Shown here: positions 1-14,222 of the stretch, in pieces
Position numbering within the stretch: the stretch's first letter is position 1
Layout of the letters: each line of letters begins with the position of its first letter
Origin: Thamnaconus septentrionalis
Taxonomy: Eukaryota; Chordata; Actinopteri; Tetraodontiformes; Monacanthidae
Direction: 5' to 3'
DNA: 64,000 nucleotides
Assembly (NCBI GenBank): GCA_009823395.1
Contig: CM020505.1
Location: 1,032,629 to 1,096,628, forward strand
Notes under the pieces: model-generated
Databases searched by the model: none
The model's input: the letters and a program-made list of their open reading frames with translations, nothing else
What the model was told of the DNA's origin: nothing
Made by a program: the position numbers and the translations under genes

Positions 1-1748
1 TTCCACCTATAACACAGGTGATAACTCACAGGTCTATCTTGAATCACTCTGATAACCTTTGCTGCATTGGTTTTGTCTTCTTCATTTTACACAAACTCAA
101 GACAAACTGCTTCCTCTGCTACAAACTGCTACAAACCACTAATTCATGCTTATGGTGGTACTCGTGTATGTAGAAACAAATATCCACATGCACCTGCATG
201 ACAATCATGTCTGTGTGAAGGGCAAAAGGAAATCAGCTGTTTGAATATCTCCAGGGGGAGAGTGTTAGTGGGACATGACAGTGTTCTTATATAACACATA
301 CTAGTCCTTGTTGTCCCTTTTTCTTTTCTTTTCAGTAGACAAGAGCCCGAGTGTCTATAAAACACCAAAAGCCTATGTCATGCAGCATGTATGCCTATGT
401 AAGTATGATCACAGGAACATTTTAAGTTATAGCAAATCATATTTAACAAATTCTGATTATTTTATTTTTTTAATCCATTTTATGAAGTAAAATACAATAA
501 AGATTTTCTGACGTCTTCACTCCTTTTCTTGAGGAGTACCCAGATTGTATTTGATTTGGATTCTTTTCTCAAGTTTTCCACAGAGCTGACACTATTTTTT
601 ACCCACACTGTCACATTCAGCAACCAAACATTTTCCCCCTTTTCTGCTTTTTAGCTCAATTTCTAAAATAAACTGGCTGGTGGGGTTGCATTTGTGTATG
701 TATACAGTAGGTCAGAACTGAAGTCTTAAGCGGTTGTGGGGGGATCAGTATCATAGCAGCATTTATATATAAAAGAGAAACGATAAATGATGAATGTTTT
801 GTTTCCAGAATGCATATTAATACCGTTTACAAGAAGCATAGGACAGAGAATAATCAGCCTGCCGTCCTCAAACCATCTGCAGTTCGAGCAACTGAAGATC
901 TAGAGCTACTCTCATTGTCGGTATTTTTGGGGGGGTTCTTGTCTTGATGTGAAGTCACATGTTTTTGTCTTCTCCTCACCATTGAAAAACGGACCTGAAA
1001 AACGTCCCAAAATGTCCTGCACCGCAATGATGAAGTGATCCAGCAGTGTAACTGAGTTTTGTTCGTGGTCTGTGTGATGTGATTGTGATTGTTTGTTTGG
1101 GGTCAGGGATAAAACTGGGCGTTTAGTGGTGATGTAAGAGGATCAGAAGCTTTGGAATCTTGGGGTTTCTTAACAGGTCTCACACAGAAAGCCTTATACT
1201 GTAGGTGCTGATGTGGAACAACTCAACAGGTCACAAACACGGGATCAAAGTGTCCCAACATGTTGTTGTCAGACACCATGAATATCTCGTATAAGTTGAA
1301 GCGTGACCCAAATTAGGCCTGAGAGGTTGTCTGCTCACGTTCAGACATGGTGCAATAGTCTTCCCAATTGTTTTACTGCGTCTTGCCTCATTTTAGAACA
1401 GTTCGTCTAAGACACAATGTCTGCCGCATCACGCTCAAGTAGATTACTTTCCCACATAACAGCAATAATGCAATAAAACTATAAAATACGAGGTCAAAGT
1501 TATTGGTCACTTATATATTCTTTGGAAGGTATCGTGAAGCTTAGAATATGTCAAAGGCATCATTAAGGTCAGGAGCATAGAGATCCAAAATTTAAAAAAA
1601 AATCATTTTCTATCACATAGTGACATAAAATTGCTTTCAGAGCACAAAACATGAAGACACCACTATAACATGACATTATGAGACACGAGACACACAATAA
1701 CACAAACAGTACCATAACTAACAAAAGCATGCTAGCATGCTCCCATCT
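1..1748. other. non-coding, no gene seen
   Basis: I find no exon-like open frame, RNA gene or complete mobile element here. Open frames are short and show no recognisable protein. The only structured item is a 16-bp perfect palindrome, AGCATGCTAGCATGCT, at 1726-1741. Confidence 0.6.
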
Positions 1749-1970
1749 TGATTTGATTTGATTTGATTTATTTATTTATTTCGAACATGAAAAGCAAAAA
1801 TAAAAGGGATACAAAACCCAAAACATACGAAAGAAAACTTTAAAAAAAAAATATAAATAAAAAATAGGATCAATAATCAAACAACAGTGAAATATACATC
1901 AAAATAATATTAGTCATGCTCGAAAAGGGGTAGGAAGAAGTAAAAACTTATGTGTACCTACCCCCAATTT
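1749..1970 (-). mobile_element. 3' end of a LINE-like retroelement (fragment)
   Basis: Read on the minus strand, the piece ends in a motif resembling CATGTTCGAAATAAATAAA followed by repeats of the pentamer AATCA. That pattern is typical of a non-LTR retroelement 3' end with a short tandem tail. The inner part carries GGGGTAGGAAGAAGTA on the plus strand, a motif I associate with dispersed teleost repeats. No coding region remains. The clade cannot be set from this piece alone. Confidence 0.5.
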
Positions 1971-4900
1971 AAATAAATATACAAGCTTATGAACTAAATT
2001 AAGTATGTACGATTAGATAACAGAAAACAGAAAACAACAAAACCAACCAAAGACAAATCTAAACAAAGACAACTCCAGTTAAAAATAGTGCTGGACTTCA
2101 GCTGTACGAGTACTGGATAAATTTTATGAGTCTATATAGATATAATATATAAATATTTATATATATATAATATACACACTGGGTGTTTGTTTTGCTTTGT
2201 TTAAAATGCACACTGCTGTGAGGTAAAACTGAGTTTTTGCAACATTTTTCTTTTTACCAGATGCTCCCTGAACCACCTGCCTGAAGGTAGAGGCTGAACC
2301 AGGTTTTGGAAGGGATGTGAATAGCCCTTCGTTCTGGAAGTTCGAGTTCTGAGCAGTACCTGTGGATTCTAGCTGCTAGTTTGATGATTCTGGTGAGTAT
2401 TTAGAACCAAAACATCCTGTCCTGTACGTCACAGGAGAAAGAGAGACATTGATTGGTGAATAAAAACTGCTGCCTGAATGGGCGGGTGGTAATTTTTGTG
2501 TTCTCATTTTTTCAGTTTACAGTGTCCTCTCATAATATTTGGATTTCAAATAGGCTGAAGGACATCCAGTGCCATGGTTATCAGCAACACTGTCTGAACA
2601 TGTTTCATAACTCCTGCCTTTGTGCTTTTGGTTAGTTACTTAAGGTTTTGAGTTGTGACCTTTTTTCAAACAGATATATCCAACTGGTATAATTCCCTTT
2701 TGGAATTCCTTTGCAAAATTATTATTTTTTGGCTGGCTTTTTCCCATTCAGTTCCAGGCTCTCATGGGACTGCAGGTCATTGCACCTTTGTGATTATAGT
2801 TGATTGTCTGCTTCTGTGTCAAAGGTGCTGACGTGAAACTTTCGTTGCAGGCTGATAACAACTGAACCAGAAACTCCAATACAATACATGGCCTTCATCC
2901 CTCTACAAGCCTATATATCGGTCACTAACAGAGTATCTGTTGTATGTGTACATAGCAGCGACAGGCTGCTGTAAAAGGCAGCAAGGCTACATTATTGGAT
3001 TTTGAGCTTGGGGTGAGAACTGTCTTCTAAAATGTAGTAGCTGTGAAACACTGCAGCTCACTTCGCTGCCCTGCCTCCTTCAACTTGCTGCATTGGCTTT
3101 GTGTGCCTGTCCCTGCGGATTGATGCACAAGAAGATCACAAGTGTGCACACAGTGTTCCGCACTGTTGGTTGAGTGGTGGCTCTAATGGCCTGGAGCCTG
3201 AATTGGACAATCTTGGTCGGACCCAGCCAGGCTACCACCTTAATCCGCAGACACACTGACGGCACCAGCATACAGATGATGGGATACTAGGCTGGGATAC
3301 CAGCTGGGGTTAGAGGGTGGTAAAGAGGCTCAGGACCCAACCTGAGCCTGCCAGTACACAACTTTTAGACAAACATTTTGAAATTGTGTTCAGGTTTGGG
3401 TCAGCTGTGAAAAAATCACATATTGCAAGTTCAAGTGAAAAATGTAGTTTTAAATTAAAAAACAAAAAAAACAAACATTAATTGCCATTGTCCAATAATC
3501 ATCATATATTGTTCAGACAATGTACCTGTCGGAACAACAGCAACCTCACAGCTTCAGCTGCCAGGCTGCACTTGGATAGAAATGCAGTGTGTAACTCAAG
3601 CTGCATTCTAATCAACATCCTTTATTTGATTCCACCGGCCACCTGTTGGAAATGTGTTATCTGGGACAAATTCCTCAAAGACACAGCAGGGTTTGAAAGT
3701 CCAGATGGCTTCCTGTCAAGTGTCCATAAAACACCTTTGAAAGTGGTATTTTCCAGTCACACTACAAGCAGCCACAGTGTGCCAACTAGCCTGTGCAAAA
3801 TATTAATCATTAACTTCTGATCCCATGACACAGACGAACAGATACAGGAAGTGAGGAAAAAAACTATTTGAACTTGTGTTTGTTTTGCCGCTGCATGTAA
3901 TCCTCTGCTGCCTGTCTGTCTCTGCCTCCCTCTGTGTTTTGTTTTCCCAGCTGCACATCGTACACCCTCGTGAGTGGGATGATGTTGGAGCGGAGTTTTG
4001 GGGTGGATGTGCCACTCTGGTGTAAGTCATCTCTGCTCTTATGCAGTGCAGGCAAATATATTGCATAATTTTATTTATTTTTTATAAGGGGATTAGGGTT
4101 CTTCTCTGCATTTGTGAACACATCTTTGCAGGCTACCTATTAGGAAGGATAAGATTAGGAGATGAGGGTGTGCGCAGTTCACTGAAAATCCTTTTAAATG
4201 CGCGTCAGAACCAAGGATTCGGGATTTTAGCACACCGCAGTAGTTACATAAAGGGTACACAACAGATGATTCTCTGATTCCTTCCAAACATTCATTTGCA
4301 CCGTTCTTGTTCACGTCTCTCTCTGAATGATCCCTCATTTTCTGATGTCACAGTCTAAATGCCCCAGTGTCGATGAGACAGATCAATATGCTGTTTGCTA
4401 TGTGTGTATGGTCAGTGTGTGTGTGTGTGTGTGGACCTGAATGGGCGGATGTATTTCTAAATATAGATAGTAATGAACGGAGAACAACAACGTTCTTTCC
4501 GATAAATTCAATGCCACATGAAATACAAGGCAACATGTCAAAACTCGTCATTTTGCCCTTCATTGTCTGAACTCCGGTCAAGAATTTGTGCTTTTTGACT
4601 CCTTATCTCTTCAGATAAGAAGGCTGCAAATGTGGGGAAACATCTTAAGTCTGTGCAAAGGTGACATATTCTCAACTTAAGCTGCTGTTGTTGTTTTTTT
4701 ATCCATGATCTTTTATCTCCAATTAAATGTTTTCTTGTTTTTGGATAAACATATTTAAATAAAATTAAGGGACGAGGTTGATTATGCAATCAGGGTTAAC
4801 ATATGAACTTGTGCTTTAGGAAACACAGGGAAACAGTGAAATCGATAGCCGTTTAGCTTAATTGCATAACTGGTCTTAGTCATGCATGAGCAGCTAAACT

Positions 4901-5039
4901 CTGTGGGCTGTTTTTTTTTTTTTTTCAAACTGCAGAGGAGAGCAGATGAACAAAGGTGTATGAGCTGCAGAGCTACAGAGTTACAGAGTTTTGTACAAAA
5001 AGCAAAAAAGTCAAAGGGGAACTCCTTGTCCTAAACAAT
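1971..5039. other. non-coding, no gene seen
   Basis: No protein-coding exon or RNA gene is recognisable. The stretch is AT-rich with short spurious open frames. A short (TG)n run lies near 4413-4434 and a T tract near 4911-4925. Confidence 0.55.
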
Positions 5040-5120
5040 GAGAGGTTTTTCGAAGTTTAGTTGTTTTCCAATACCAGTTTTTTATTGCGATATTTATGTT
5101 TTGCGCAATGTGCAATATAT
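5040..5120 (+). repeat. partial copy of the MITE seen at 20960-21500
   Basis: About 75 bases match the right-hand part of the element at 20960-21500. Shared features include AGAGGTTTTTC, TAGTTGTTTTCC, ACCAGTTTTTTATTGC and GGTTTTGCGCAAT-like strings in the same order. This shows that the sequence is dispersed rather than unique. No terminal inverted repeat is seen at this copy, so it is a fragment. Confidence 0.6.
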
Positions 5121-5891
5121 GAGCCCATGAGATGTAGTTGTCACCGTCCATGACAGTTATCCATGAAGGTCTTTCATGAAGGTTCGGATTGGTGGCTGTC
5201 TCTGGACTTGGTGAGGGCCCCCCTGCACTAAACCTCCACAGACCAAGATGATTCACCAGCATGGCCAGGGGCAAAGAAGATGATCAAGACCTTGCATCCA
5301 GTGATGAGCCCCTTTTTGAGCTTGTGCCACTTGGTAATTGTTGACCTATAGAAGGATCTTAGGCTGAAGTTTGTGAATGAGGTTCCTGAATTTCTTCGGC
5401 ATGCGATGCCGGTTCAGTAACTCTTTGACCAGCTTGCAGGGTGAAGCATTCGCTAGGTCTTTTCCTCCTTTTAGACCCACACATCCTCCTTCTTCACTGC
5501 CTGTAAATCTAATGTTTGACTAAATCAAACTATTTATGCAAGGCAGGTCTCACATGTTACATATCTTCCAGCCTTTTGCATGTGTCAGCATGTCCTCAGA
5601 GGTAATGATTAGGGCTTAACACAGAAAATCTCTCAACCTGATGGCAAAGTACAGAACAGCTTTACTGTTTGCTTTTCCCAGAATTGTTCCAGAAATAAAA
5701 TATTTTTGGTGGATGTAGTTGAATAGGTGCAGCAGAGGTCACACATCTGCTTCTAAGCTGTGGTCATCTACTCTGGCCATCATGCATTCGTTGTGTGCAC
5801 CCCAGCATAACATCTTTCCCCACATTAGTCACATGTAGCATCCGCATGCTGCATGACATGTCAGACTCAGCACTGCTCAGTAAACTGACTC

Positions 5892-5892
<1 letters not shown>

Positions 5893-5938
<46 letters not shown>
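5893..5938. repeat. (AC)16-(GC)7 compound microsatellite
   Basis: A run of alternating AC passes directly into alternating GC. The whole 46-bp tract is alternating purine-pyrimidine. It also creates spurious open frames of His-Thr and Arg-Ala on the two strands, which are not genes. Confidence 0.95.
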
Positions 5939-5941
<3 letters not shown>

Positions 5942-8900
5942 CATGTACGCACAGACTCTGTCCGTAACGCAATGCAGACAGACCTATAGTGAAGCTCCTC
6001 TGAAGCCACAAAAGGTCACTTACATAACACACAGCACAGAACAGAAACAGAGAACAGACAGCACAGCCTCTAATTTCTTGAAGTCTGTCTTCAGAGTTTC
6101 ACTCTTGCATTGCATTTTTTGTCTTGTAGATTTAAATATGATCTTTAAATTATAACAAAACAAGAATATTTCGAAATGTCATATATACTGGAAACTGGGC
6201 ACAATGATATAATGGACCTGATATATTTCTTTTTTTCTTTTTTTTTTAAAATATTACATAATGTTTCTCTTCTCTTTCATAGCAACACATGCATCTACTG
6301 TTTTAAAAGTTTGATTGTTATGAAACAGTAGCTCTGAAAAAAATAAACTATATCTCTACAGGGGAGTTGCCCTAATTTGCTCAATAAAATTATTCTAATC
6401 AGAGAATACTATCTTACAGAGCAAAAGAGCACTTTCACTATAAGTTTTTCAAGCAAGGCCAGCAATCCACACTTGACCCTGAGAGACACACAAGCTACAA
6501 CTTCAAAATAAGTTCACCCTACTTGAGAAAGAACCATTAAATACATTTTTGATGTTATACTATTTTAGAGAAAATGTGAATGTCAGCAGAAGTGTGTTGA
6601 AGTTGCACAAGGTAAACAATCATCAGTGAAGCTGGAATAGTCTCAGTGCTTGCAGCACATGTGACAGTGGCACTGAAGTGTAAATACGTTCAACTCATGT
6701 TCTTCTTCCCTGTGGGTGCATATGTTTCCACATGTGCTGATGCATCATTCCTCTCCAACAACTGCGACACTCTTTCGGTAGACTAGATTCTTCAGCACTT
6801 AAAGCTCACAGAAAGAGGGAGTGAAAAAATAAACTGTAGCAGAGCTCATCAGCTCTGTCAGACACCTCAAACACAGAAGCAACCCAGGCAATAACCCAGT
6901 AAAACAGAGAGATTTCTGGGGAAGTTAATGAGAGGTTTTCAGGGGGAGGAGGTTTCAGTCCAGGGAGACATGTCTCAACCACAAAAATGTGGTCTATCTG
7001 ATTAATCTGCTTGCAGCCCAAGGAAGAGCTGTAAGTCAGTCGGTAATTACACCCAGTCAGTGCAACACAGCAAATACAAGAGTAAGCAGACATAAAAAGA
7101 GACCAAAACATAAAGTGACTATATTCAACTCCCTGAGCAGCCTCCCTGCAAATAACATAACAGGTATGACAAGACCGTCACTGACAAGGGCCACCATTGA
7201 TGAAGAAAGTGCATAATATAGCAAGTGAGAGGAAGTCTCTTTCTGTGTTTCTTTTGTTTTTTTGTTTCCTATAAATTAAAATTGAAGCTACCATTTTCGC
7301 AGGCTATGTTATCATCGAGATTGACGATATCAGCAGTGTAAGAGGTAGAATTCCTCCACCGGGAGGGAGGAAGAGGAGATTCGGATGCACACACATCATT
7401 GCCTACAGTATGTACCTTGATGCCTAAGGTTCTGTGCATAGAATAATCTGTTTTTCCCAGGTCTTATGAGATGAAAGCTGCAAAAAGCTCCAATAAAAAA
7501 AAAAAATCAGGATGATATTTGTAATGAGGGATGAGGTACTTAATTCAAACATATTGGTCAAAGAAGCATGAAAACCTACTTTTGTCTGTGTTTCCATATT
7601 TCCCACTGTGGAGGTGAGGTAGCAAGGGGTGACGACTTGCAGATAAAAGAATGAGGCAGCAAGCGAGCTCTCAGACAAGCTGTTAGTGGGCTGTTAGGGG
7701 ATGAGCTGAGTGAAGATATACGTGGAGAGTGAAGGACATCGTCATGGTGAGGAGTCTGAGTCCCCGGCAGAATGCAGCCCTCTTCCCGTCTAGGTTTGCT
7801 GCAGTGATTTCTCACTGAAGCTGAGATGAGGCATGGCAGAATGTAACAAGGCTTCTGTGTGATTGCTCACAGCCACAGTGAAAAATAGAAAGGAAGGAGT
7901 GATTAAAGGAACACTTACATCACTGGAAATTTTTATACTTTTCCTTGTTGAGTCTAAAATTGTATAATTATGTAATTGTCTACAAAATTCCTGCTGGGAT
8001 GCAAACTCAGAATTGGATCTTTCGCGTCAGGGTCTAAGAAAATTCCGACCATTCATTGTATTTAGTCCAAATGCAATAAAGGGTCAAACAACCCATCTGT
8101 CTTTCCGGCTGACGTAACCATTCACCACCTTCTAACCAGAAGAAGAACTAAGAAGAGTAGAAGCCACAACAAACATGAAGTAATGCTAACGGACGTGAAC
8201 TTTTCTCCATTAGACAATGGCAGAGAAATGCAGAATGCCAACTTAGAGTCCGATCTCTGTGTTTCGTTCAACAGCTTGTTTCACCTGCTTTCTCCTTCCG
8301 TTTATCTAACGTTACCATGCCAACGCGTACGTCTATGAAGGAGTGTGCACGGGGAAGAACAACAGGACTTTGGAGGGAGGTGAGTTTCCAAGTGTCAAGT
8401 CAAAAGCAAATCAAAGCAAATAAATCTGAATTCTCATGTATATAAATACTAGTTATTACTTTGTAATGCTTCTTTCTGAAGTTACAGTAATAACAGTGTT
8501 TGGTATGATTGCATTAACTTTTAAGTTTAACACATCTAGTGAGAGGGAATATATAATAGTTACTGAGAGTCTGAGTTCTGAGAATCACAGGCCAGTGGGC
8601 CGTGTTTGATTTACTGTACTTTAAATAGGACTTGAGTACAAAACGTCTTTGATAAATGACAAAATAAGTGATAAAAAAAATATTTCAGTCACAGTTATTA
8701 TTTTATTATTAATTCAAACGGTTTAATATTAAAAGACAAAGTGGTTTGGCTACATTGATACCACACAAGCTAAGTAACAAGTGCTAAAAATCAAAGCAGT
8801 GCCTTCAACTTTAGAGATTACATTGCCACACCATAGTTCATGAACAGGTTCTCAACCAGGTGGTGCAAGGCTTGGCAAGTTATTATCAAAAAGATAATGA

Positions 8901-11900
8901 TGATGACCGTAATATGGTTTGATATGGTTAAGGACGACATATGGCCTTGACAACCAAACCAGACTCTCATTAGGACTGGCTGTTGTACTTTGTCATTAGA
9001 CGGCCTTACGTAAAGATGTGGCTGTTGCCAACAGCATGACTCATCATTTGTTGTGGATTTTTGCATCATTGGTCTTTTGGACTTCCACACCGCAGAGTAC
9101 AGTGTCAGTCAAGTTGGACCCACCAGAGGAGGCAAAGACAGTACTTACATCTGGACGGTGTCCCACTTTACCGAAACTCAAAGTCACAGGTAGAGTTTTT
9201 GCTCATCCTGCACACAAATAATGATGCGTGTGTTGTGCTTTCAGCAGGAGAGATTCTTCAGAGAAACTGGCCTCTCAATGCAAGGCCTTAAAGCCTATCC
9301 GCCTCACCTTTGAACATGTTACAAAGACACGGCAGCAACGATAGCTCCAAAGAGGAACTGATATGAAAGTTAGTTCCAAAGGAAGCACTTCAAATGAGTC
9401 TTCAACTGTTTTTTTTTTCTTTTTGTCAAGCCTCATATATTTATATATTCCCCAGATGGGAAGAAAATAAATAAAATCCAATTTATCAGGTCAAGGTCTT
9501 GATTTAAATGTGATCGTTTAACCTGGTAAATAGGATGTATTTCAACTAATAAGTATGTTTTGGTGTCTTTGTCACTTCATTTTACATAAAAAGTAACTTC
9601 TGAGAAATAGCTTCTCCAAAATAAATAGTATTAATGCACAAAACAGTTAATGTTACCTCTAGCAATCGTAAAGATCACTGATTGCATTACACATCATGGA
9701 AACTCTTTAGTTAACACAATCGGGGTCATCATTGCCATTCATCTTGGCCAAGAAGGTTCAATTATTTTTGAAATCTTGAAATTTATAACAAAAAAGTCTT
9801 GTGTGTTTGCGTGTTCACTAAGACGGTATGCGTAATTGCCAATATGCGCAAAAGTGGTCAAGGCCAGTTGATTTAAATGTGCACTGGTGCCTGCTTTCCA
9901 CCAGAGAGAATATGGAACAGCAGAGTGACTGTATGTGAAACTCGTCTTCAAAGTTGTTCTAAATAACTTCCACCTTCACGCTGCATCCCACAGCTGTTTG
10001 AATGCTCGTACTTTAGGGTGCTGATTGCAACCTGCATTTGTGTTTTCTCACAACGTGTGCATGTGTTACTGCTTTCGTGTTTGTGTGCTGAGCTGTGATG
10101 GCTAATATAAAAATCGCTCCATGAAAGTAAAGTATGTGACCTACAGATCAATCCGCTTAAGCTGCTTAAGCTTCGCCAGAGGTTGCACACTCAGATGCCA
10201 TCCATAGGTCAGCCTTTCTTTAATTACAAAATAGGTCTAATTAGTTGCTATAACATCACTCTGTAAAAAGAAAGTTTGAGGTCAACTCATTCCAAGCCAA
10301 AAAATCCAAACTGCTCTTAACATTTCCTCCTGTTGTCTCGTCTTGACCCAGTTTAAACCGTTCAATCATTCTAATTTCTTGTGCCTGTTTCCAGGCACTT
10401 ATGTGTCTGTCACAGTTCTGAGACTGCACAGTCACTTCAGGTGTCACATGTATTGTATTGTATTTTGCATTTGACTCTTCTCCAATGTACTTTGTGGCCA
10501 TATCCAGCTGATGGTTTCACAGAGGTGTCCACGGTGTTGATGAGTTGTACTCATATTAAGAAGTATATTCATATTATGAGATGCATATTTAGCTTTAAAA
10601 ACAATAACAAAAGCAACTAATCTGATCTTGGGTTTGGGGGGTTGATGGGTACAAGGGTTACAAGGATAGTTACTTTGCTGCATCAGAAAGCGACACTCTC
10701 CCTGCAGCAGTGCCCTTCGCAGTAGACACTGCAGTGTGTTTTCATAACTGCAGATTCCACAGACGGGGCAGCAGGGAATAGAACATCCATTCTTTGTCCT
10801 AAAAGTGTCCCATGAATGTTAGCAGAGGGTTCCTTGTCTAAATACTTTGGCGTGATTTATTTTTGGTTCAGATTAGATTTGTTAGGAATACACCTAACAA
10901 ATCCCATACTAGTGTCCTCTCATATGCAATATATTCAGACACAGCTCTCCAAATCAGTGTTGCATTTACACATAGACTGACCTGTGACCGAAAGTAGATA
11001 GAAGCACTTCCATTTCCAGAGTGTGAAGTTGGCCTGAAGGCAATTGGTGAATAATTAGAGCTTAGCTGATCACTCAAATAGAGACCGTGTAAATAGGTCC
11101 TGGTGATCTATTATCCTGTGCTAAACGATTTGGCATATCCCACTGGAAAGAGTTTGCCTGGAGTGCTGCAAGGCCTCATGGTTAGATAACAGTCAAAAGT
11201 AGGCTAGAGCACGCGGGGAGTCGCACAGGGCTCTGAAATACAACAGGCCCAGGGAGACTGGGGCAAGTTGTCAGGACCACATTTACATTAGCACCACTTT
11301 GTTATTTGCAGCGCCCTCTCAGGACACTCCACTCATTCATTTGAGACATGGGAACCCGTCACATAGAGATGAAATGTTGAAGGCTCTGTGATTAAACTGT
11401 GTGCTTCACAATCAGAACGAGGAATTATAAAAGACGCACCTGTATACAGTAAATCCCATCGAAACTCTTTACATCCAGTGCACAAATGATTGCAGACACT
11501 TGCCATCAGTGCAGCGATTCAGTGGTTCACAGTTGTACTTTTAAATGACAAAATGAGTAACATAAGGAAATCTTTTGTCTGTCTGGCAGGGAAAAGAAAA
11601 AGAAAATCAAAATTCAAGGGTAAACTGTCTATTTAACAGCAAAAGGAGATATTTGTAAACAAAAAGATTAACCTTTCATCTCCTGCTGATCAGACACATA
11701 TTGATCCTCTTCACTAAGGAAGAAGGCAAGAGGATCTTTCCAGGCATTACTGTGCCTGTACTGAAGTGAGGACGCTTTAGACAACATCAGTCAACTGTCC
11801 CACATCCACAGCTCATAATGTATGACCAACATTAAGCCAAGCCAGAGTCTTCATGCTAGTGCTGTAACTCTTGGGATGGGGCGCTGTTGAAGCGGTTTGG

Positions 11901-12949
11901 GGGTGTGGAGCAGGGTGCAGCAATGATCCTGTGGAACCAGCTTAGGGGGACATTTCAAGACCTCTCAAAAAAGTAATATATTTACTTTCTTATCTGTGAT
12001 GCTTTTTCCGTCTCTGTTGATTTCTTTTTATATATTGCAGAATTTCTTCTTCCCAAACCACATATTTTGAATGCTTTTTTTCTTCACTGACTTTATAAAT
12101 GGGTTCATTTTAACCAGAATTGTAGCTATAGCAGAAATAGCTTTCAGGGTGTATTTTTTCAGTTCATTTATTTATTTATCATTTCTTCTGCATAACAAAG
12201 AACCAGGGTCAGAACACGAATTACGGAAGACATATAGCATATAGATACAGCAGGTAAATTGGAGGTTTTTTGTATTATGAAAATGGGGCATCCTGTGCTG
12301 AACTCAGTATAATGGGGAAGGAAAGTGAGTCTGGAGAAAGCTCCGCTATGAACGCTTTTCTTTCCATTCCCGCTTTTGGAAGAGCACAATAATCTGTGTG
12401 GTAATCTGTATGGTGAGCAGATCACAGTTGAAGGTATCCCGTTGTTTGCAGATTAAGCCTTCGGGTCCTTCAGCAGAACGGGCTGACCCAAATTGTTCAG
12501 GTCAGGGGGAGGAATTGTTATGGTTGTGTTTGTTTGCCTGTACGATACAAACCTGCTTGTGTGTGGAGGAGAATGTTCCTGCCCTCACAGCAGTCTGCTG
12601 GCCAATCCCATGCGCGAGTGCTTGGGGTTCCTGTGGCGACAAAAGAGTATTGTGTTTCTATTTTATTTATTAGGTTCTTATATAAGCATCAGCAGGGAAG
12701 AGAGGCACACTGAGATAAGGGGAAAGGACACAGAGCCCGGGAACACAGCCGACTGCTATTCAGGTGCATTCTTAAAAAATAATAATAAACACAGTAAAGT
12801 GAAATTAAAATACGCAGAACCTCAACACAACAATGACTCTTTGTGAAAATATTTTGTGACTTCATTCACAAAATGAATTATTAAAAACTACTATGTGTTT
12901 ATTGCAGGAATGCAATAAATAAGTTATAAGGTTTTCTAATTATTGACAT
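5939..12949. other. non-coding, no gene seen
   Basis: Seven kilobases without any recognisable exon. Open frames are all under about 120 codons, overlap on both strands and show no familiar domain. I see no tRNA, no long repeat and no clear mobile element. Confidence 0.5.
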
Positions 12950-13000
12950 TAGATTAGATTAGATTGAATGTTATTGATCCCAACTTGGGAAACTAGACTG
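12950..13000 (-). mobile_element. short LINE 3' tail remnant
   Basis: Tandem AGATT units are followed by TTATTGATCCCAACTTGGGA. The order resembles the reverse complement of the 3' end of teleost RTE/Rex3-type retroelements, which carry a short tandem tail after a TTTATTGATCCC-like motif. Only the terminal few dozen bases are left. Confidence 0.45.
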
Positions 13001-13512
13001 TTGCATAAAAATTGATAAATATTTGATCATTTGGCAAGCCTTCAATGTACAAAACAAAGATATGATATTCCATTTCTAATAATGAACAGCATGCTCAATC
13101 CTATTACATGAGAAGTGATTTAACAGCTCCTTAGGCACAAGCAATGGACACAATAGAGCTAATACACAGGTAAAGATCCACAGTATTGACTTGAATTGAT
13201 TGATGAAAATTGTGTCATTTGCCATAATATCAATTACACAGGGCAAAATGTTACCATTGTCTTACATTGCAATAAAGGAATTCACTATTCTAGATTAACA
13301 CCGACCAAGCGTTAAGCATACAGAATAGACGTCATGTCAGAAATTCTTCTGGGATGCCTCTCAGGTTGTTAATGCAGAGGCCAAAAGAAAAGATTTTCAA
13401 TCAGCAACCTGCCCTAAGAGTGAACCTATGTGCTGCCACTGTCTGGCCTCTGGCATCACACCAGCCAAGTTACCTCCCAATGTCACCGGGATTTCTGTCT
13501 GGGACTATAAGC

Positions 13513-13514
<2 letters not shown>

Positions 13515-13571
<57 letters not shown>

Positions 13572-13580
13572 AGAGAGGGG

Positions 13581-13671
<91 letters not shown>
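13515..13671. repeat. (TG)n then (AG)n microsatellites
   Basis: About 53 bp of (TG)n at 13515-13567 is followed, after a short GA-rich linker, by about 88 bp of pure (AG)n at 13584-13671. The purine-only block is long enough to be highly variable between individuals. Confidence 0.97.
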
Positions 13672-13678
<7 letters not shown>

Positions 13679-13864
13679 GTACTGCAGCGTTTTGCTTTGC
13701 GGTGGGAGCCCGGTGCTTTCTTCACAGTGATGTGACGTTGCAGGTTGACTGTAGCCTGACCGGGGACAGCAGACACCCTGGCTGGGAAACAAGGAAACAA
13801 GGAAACAAGGGGTGGGGGGGTAAAATGCTGCAGCCCTCCCCTCGCCTCCCATCAGTCTGTGCTG

Positions 13865-13866
<2 letters not shown>

Positions 13867-13926
<60 letters not shown>
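13867..13926. repeat. (TG)30 microsatellite
   Basis: Uninterrupted (TG)n of about 60 bp. It is the second long dinucleotide tract within 400 bp. Confidence 0.97.
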
Positions 13927-13927
<1 letters not shown>

Positions 13928-14063
13928 CAGTGCCTCTCCCTCCCCTCCCTTCCTCACTCCTGTGTGGAATTGGGTTTACATAACCACTGCAGTCTGAGAT
14001 AACGCAGCAGCACCGCCCCCCCAACCCCAAACACACACTCACAACACCTCTCGAGGCAACAAG

Positions 14064-14065
14064 GA

Positions 14066-14116
<51 letters not shown>
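14064..14116. repeat. (AC)n microsatellite, interrupted
   Basis: An (AC)n tract with AT and GC interruptions. A further short (AC)10 tract lies at 14203-14222. Confidence 0.93.
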
Positions 14117-14117
<1 letters not shown>

Positions 14118-14222
14118 TGGCATTTACTGTACACGCCACATGCAGCCCAACCACATTAAACATCAAGGCAAATATATATAGGACAAGACGCACAATGTGG
14201 GGACACACACACACACACACAC

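Noticed and set aside
13428..14220. Long open frames of Cys-Val, His-Thr, Arg-Glu and Ser-Leu repeats on both strands
   Set aside because: They are translations of dinucleotide microsatellites without any unique protein segment or splice context.
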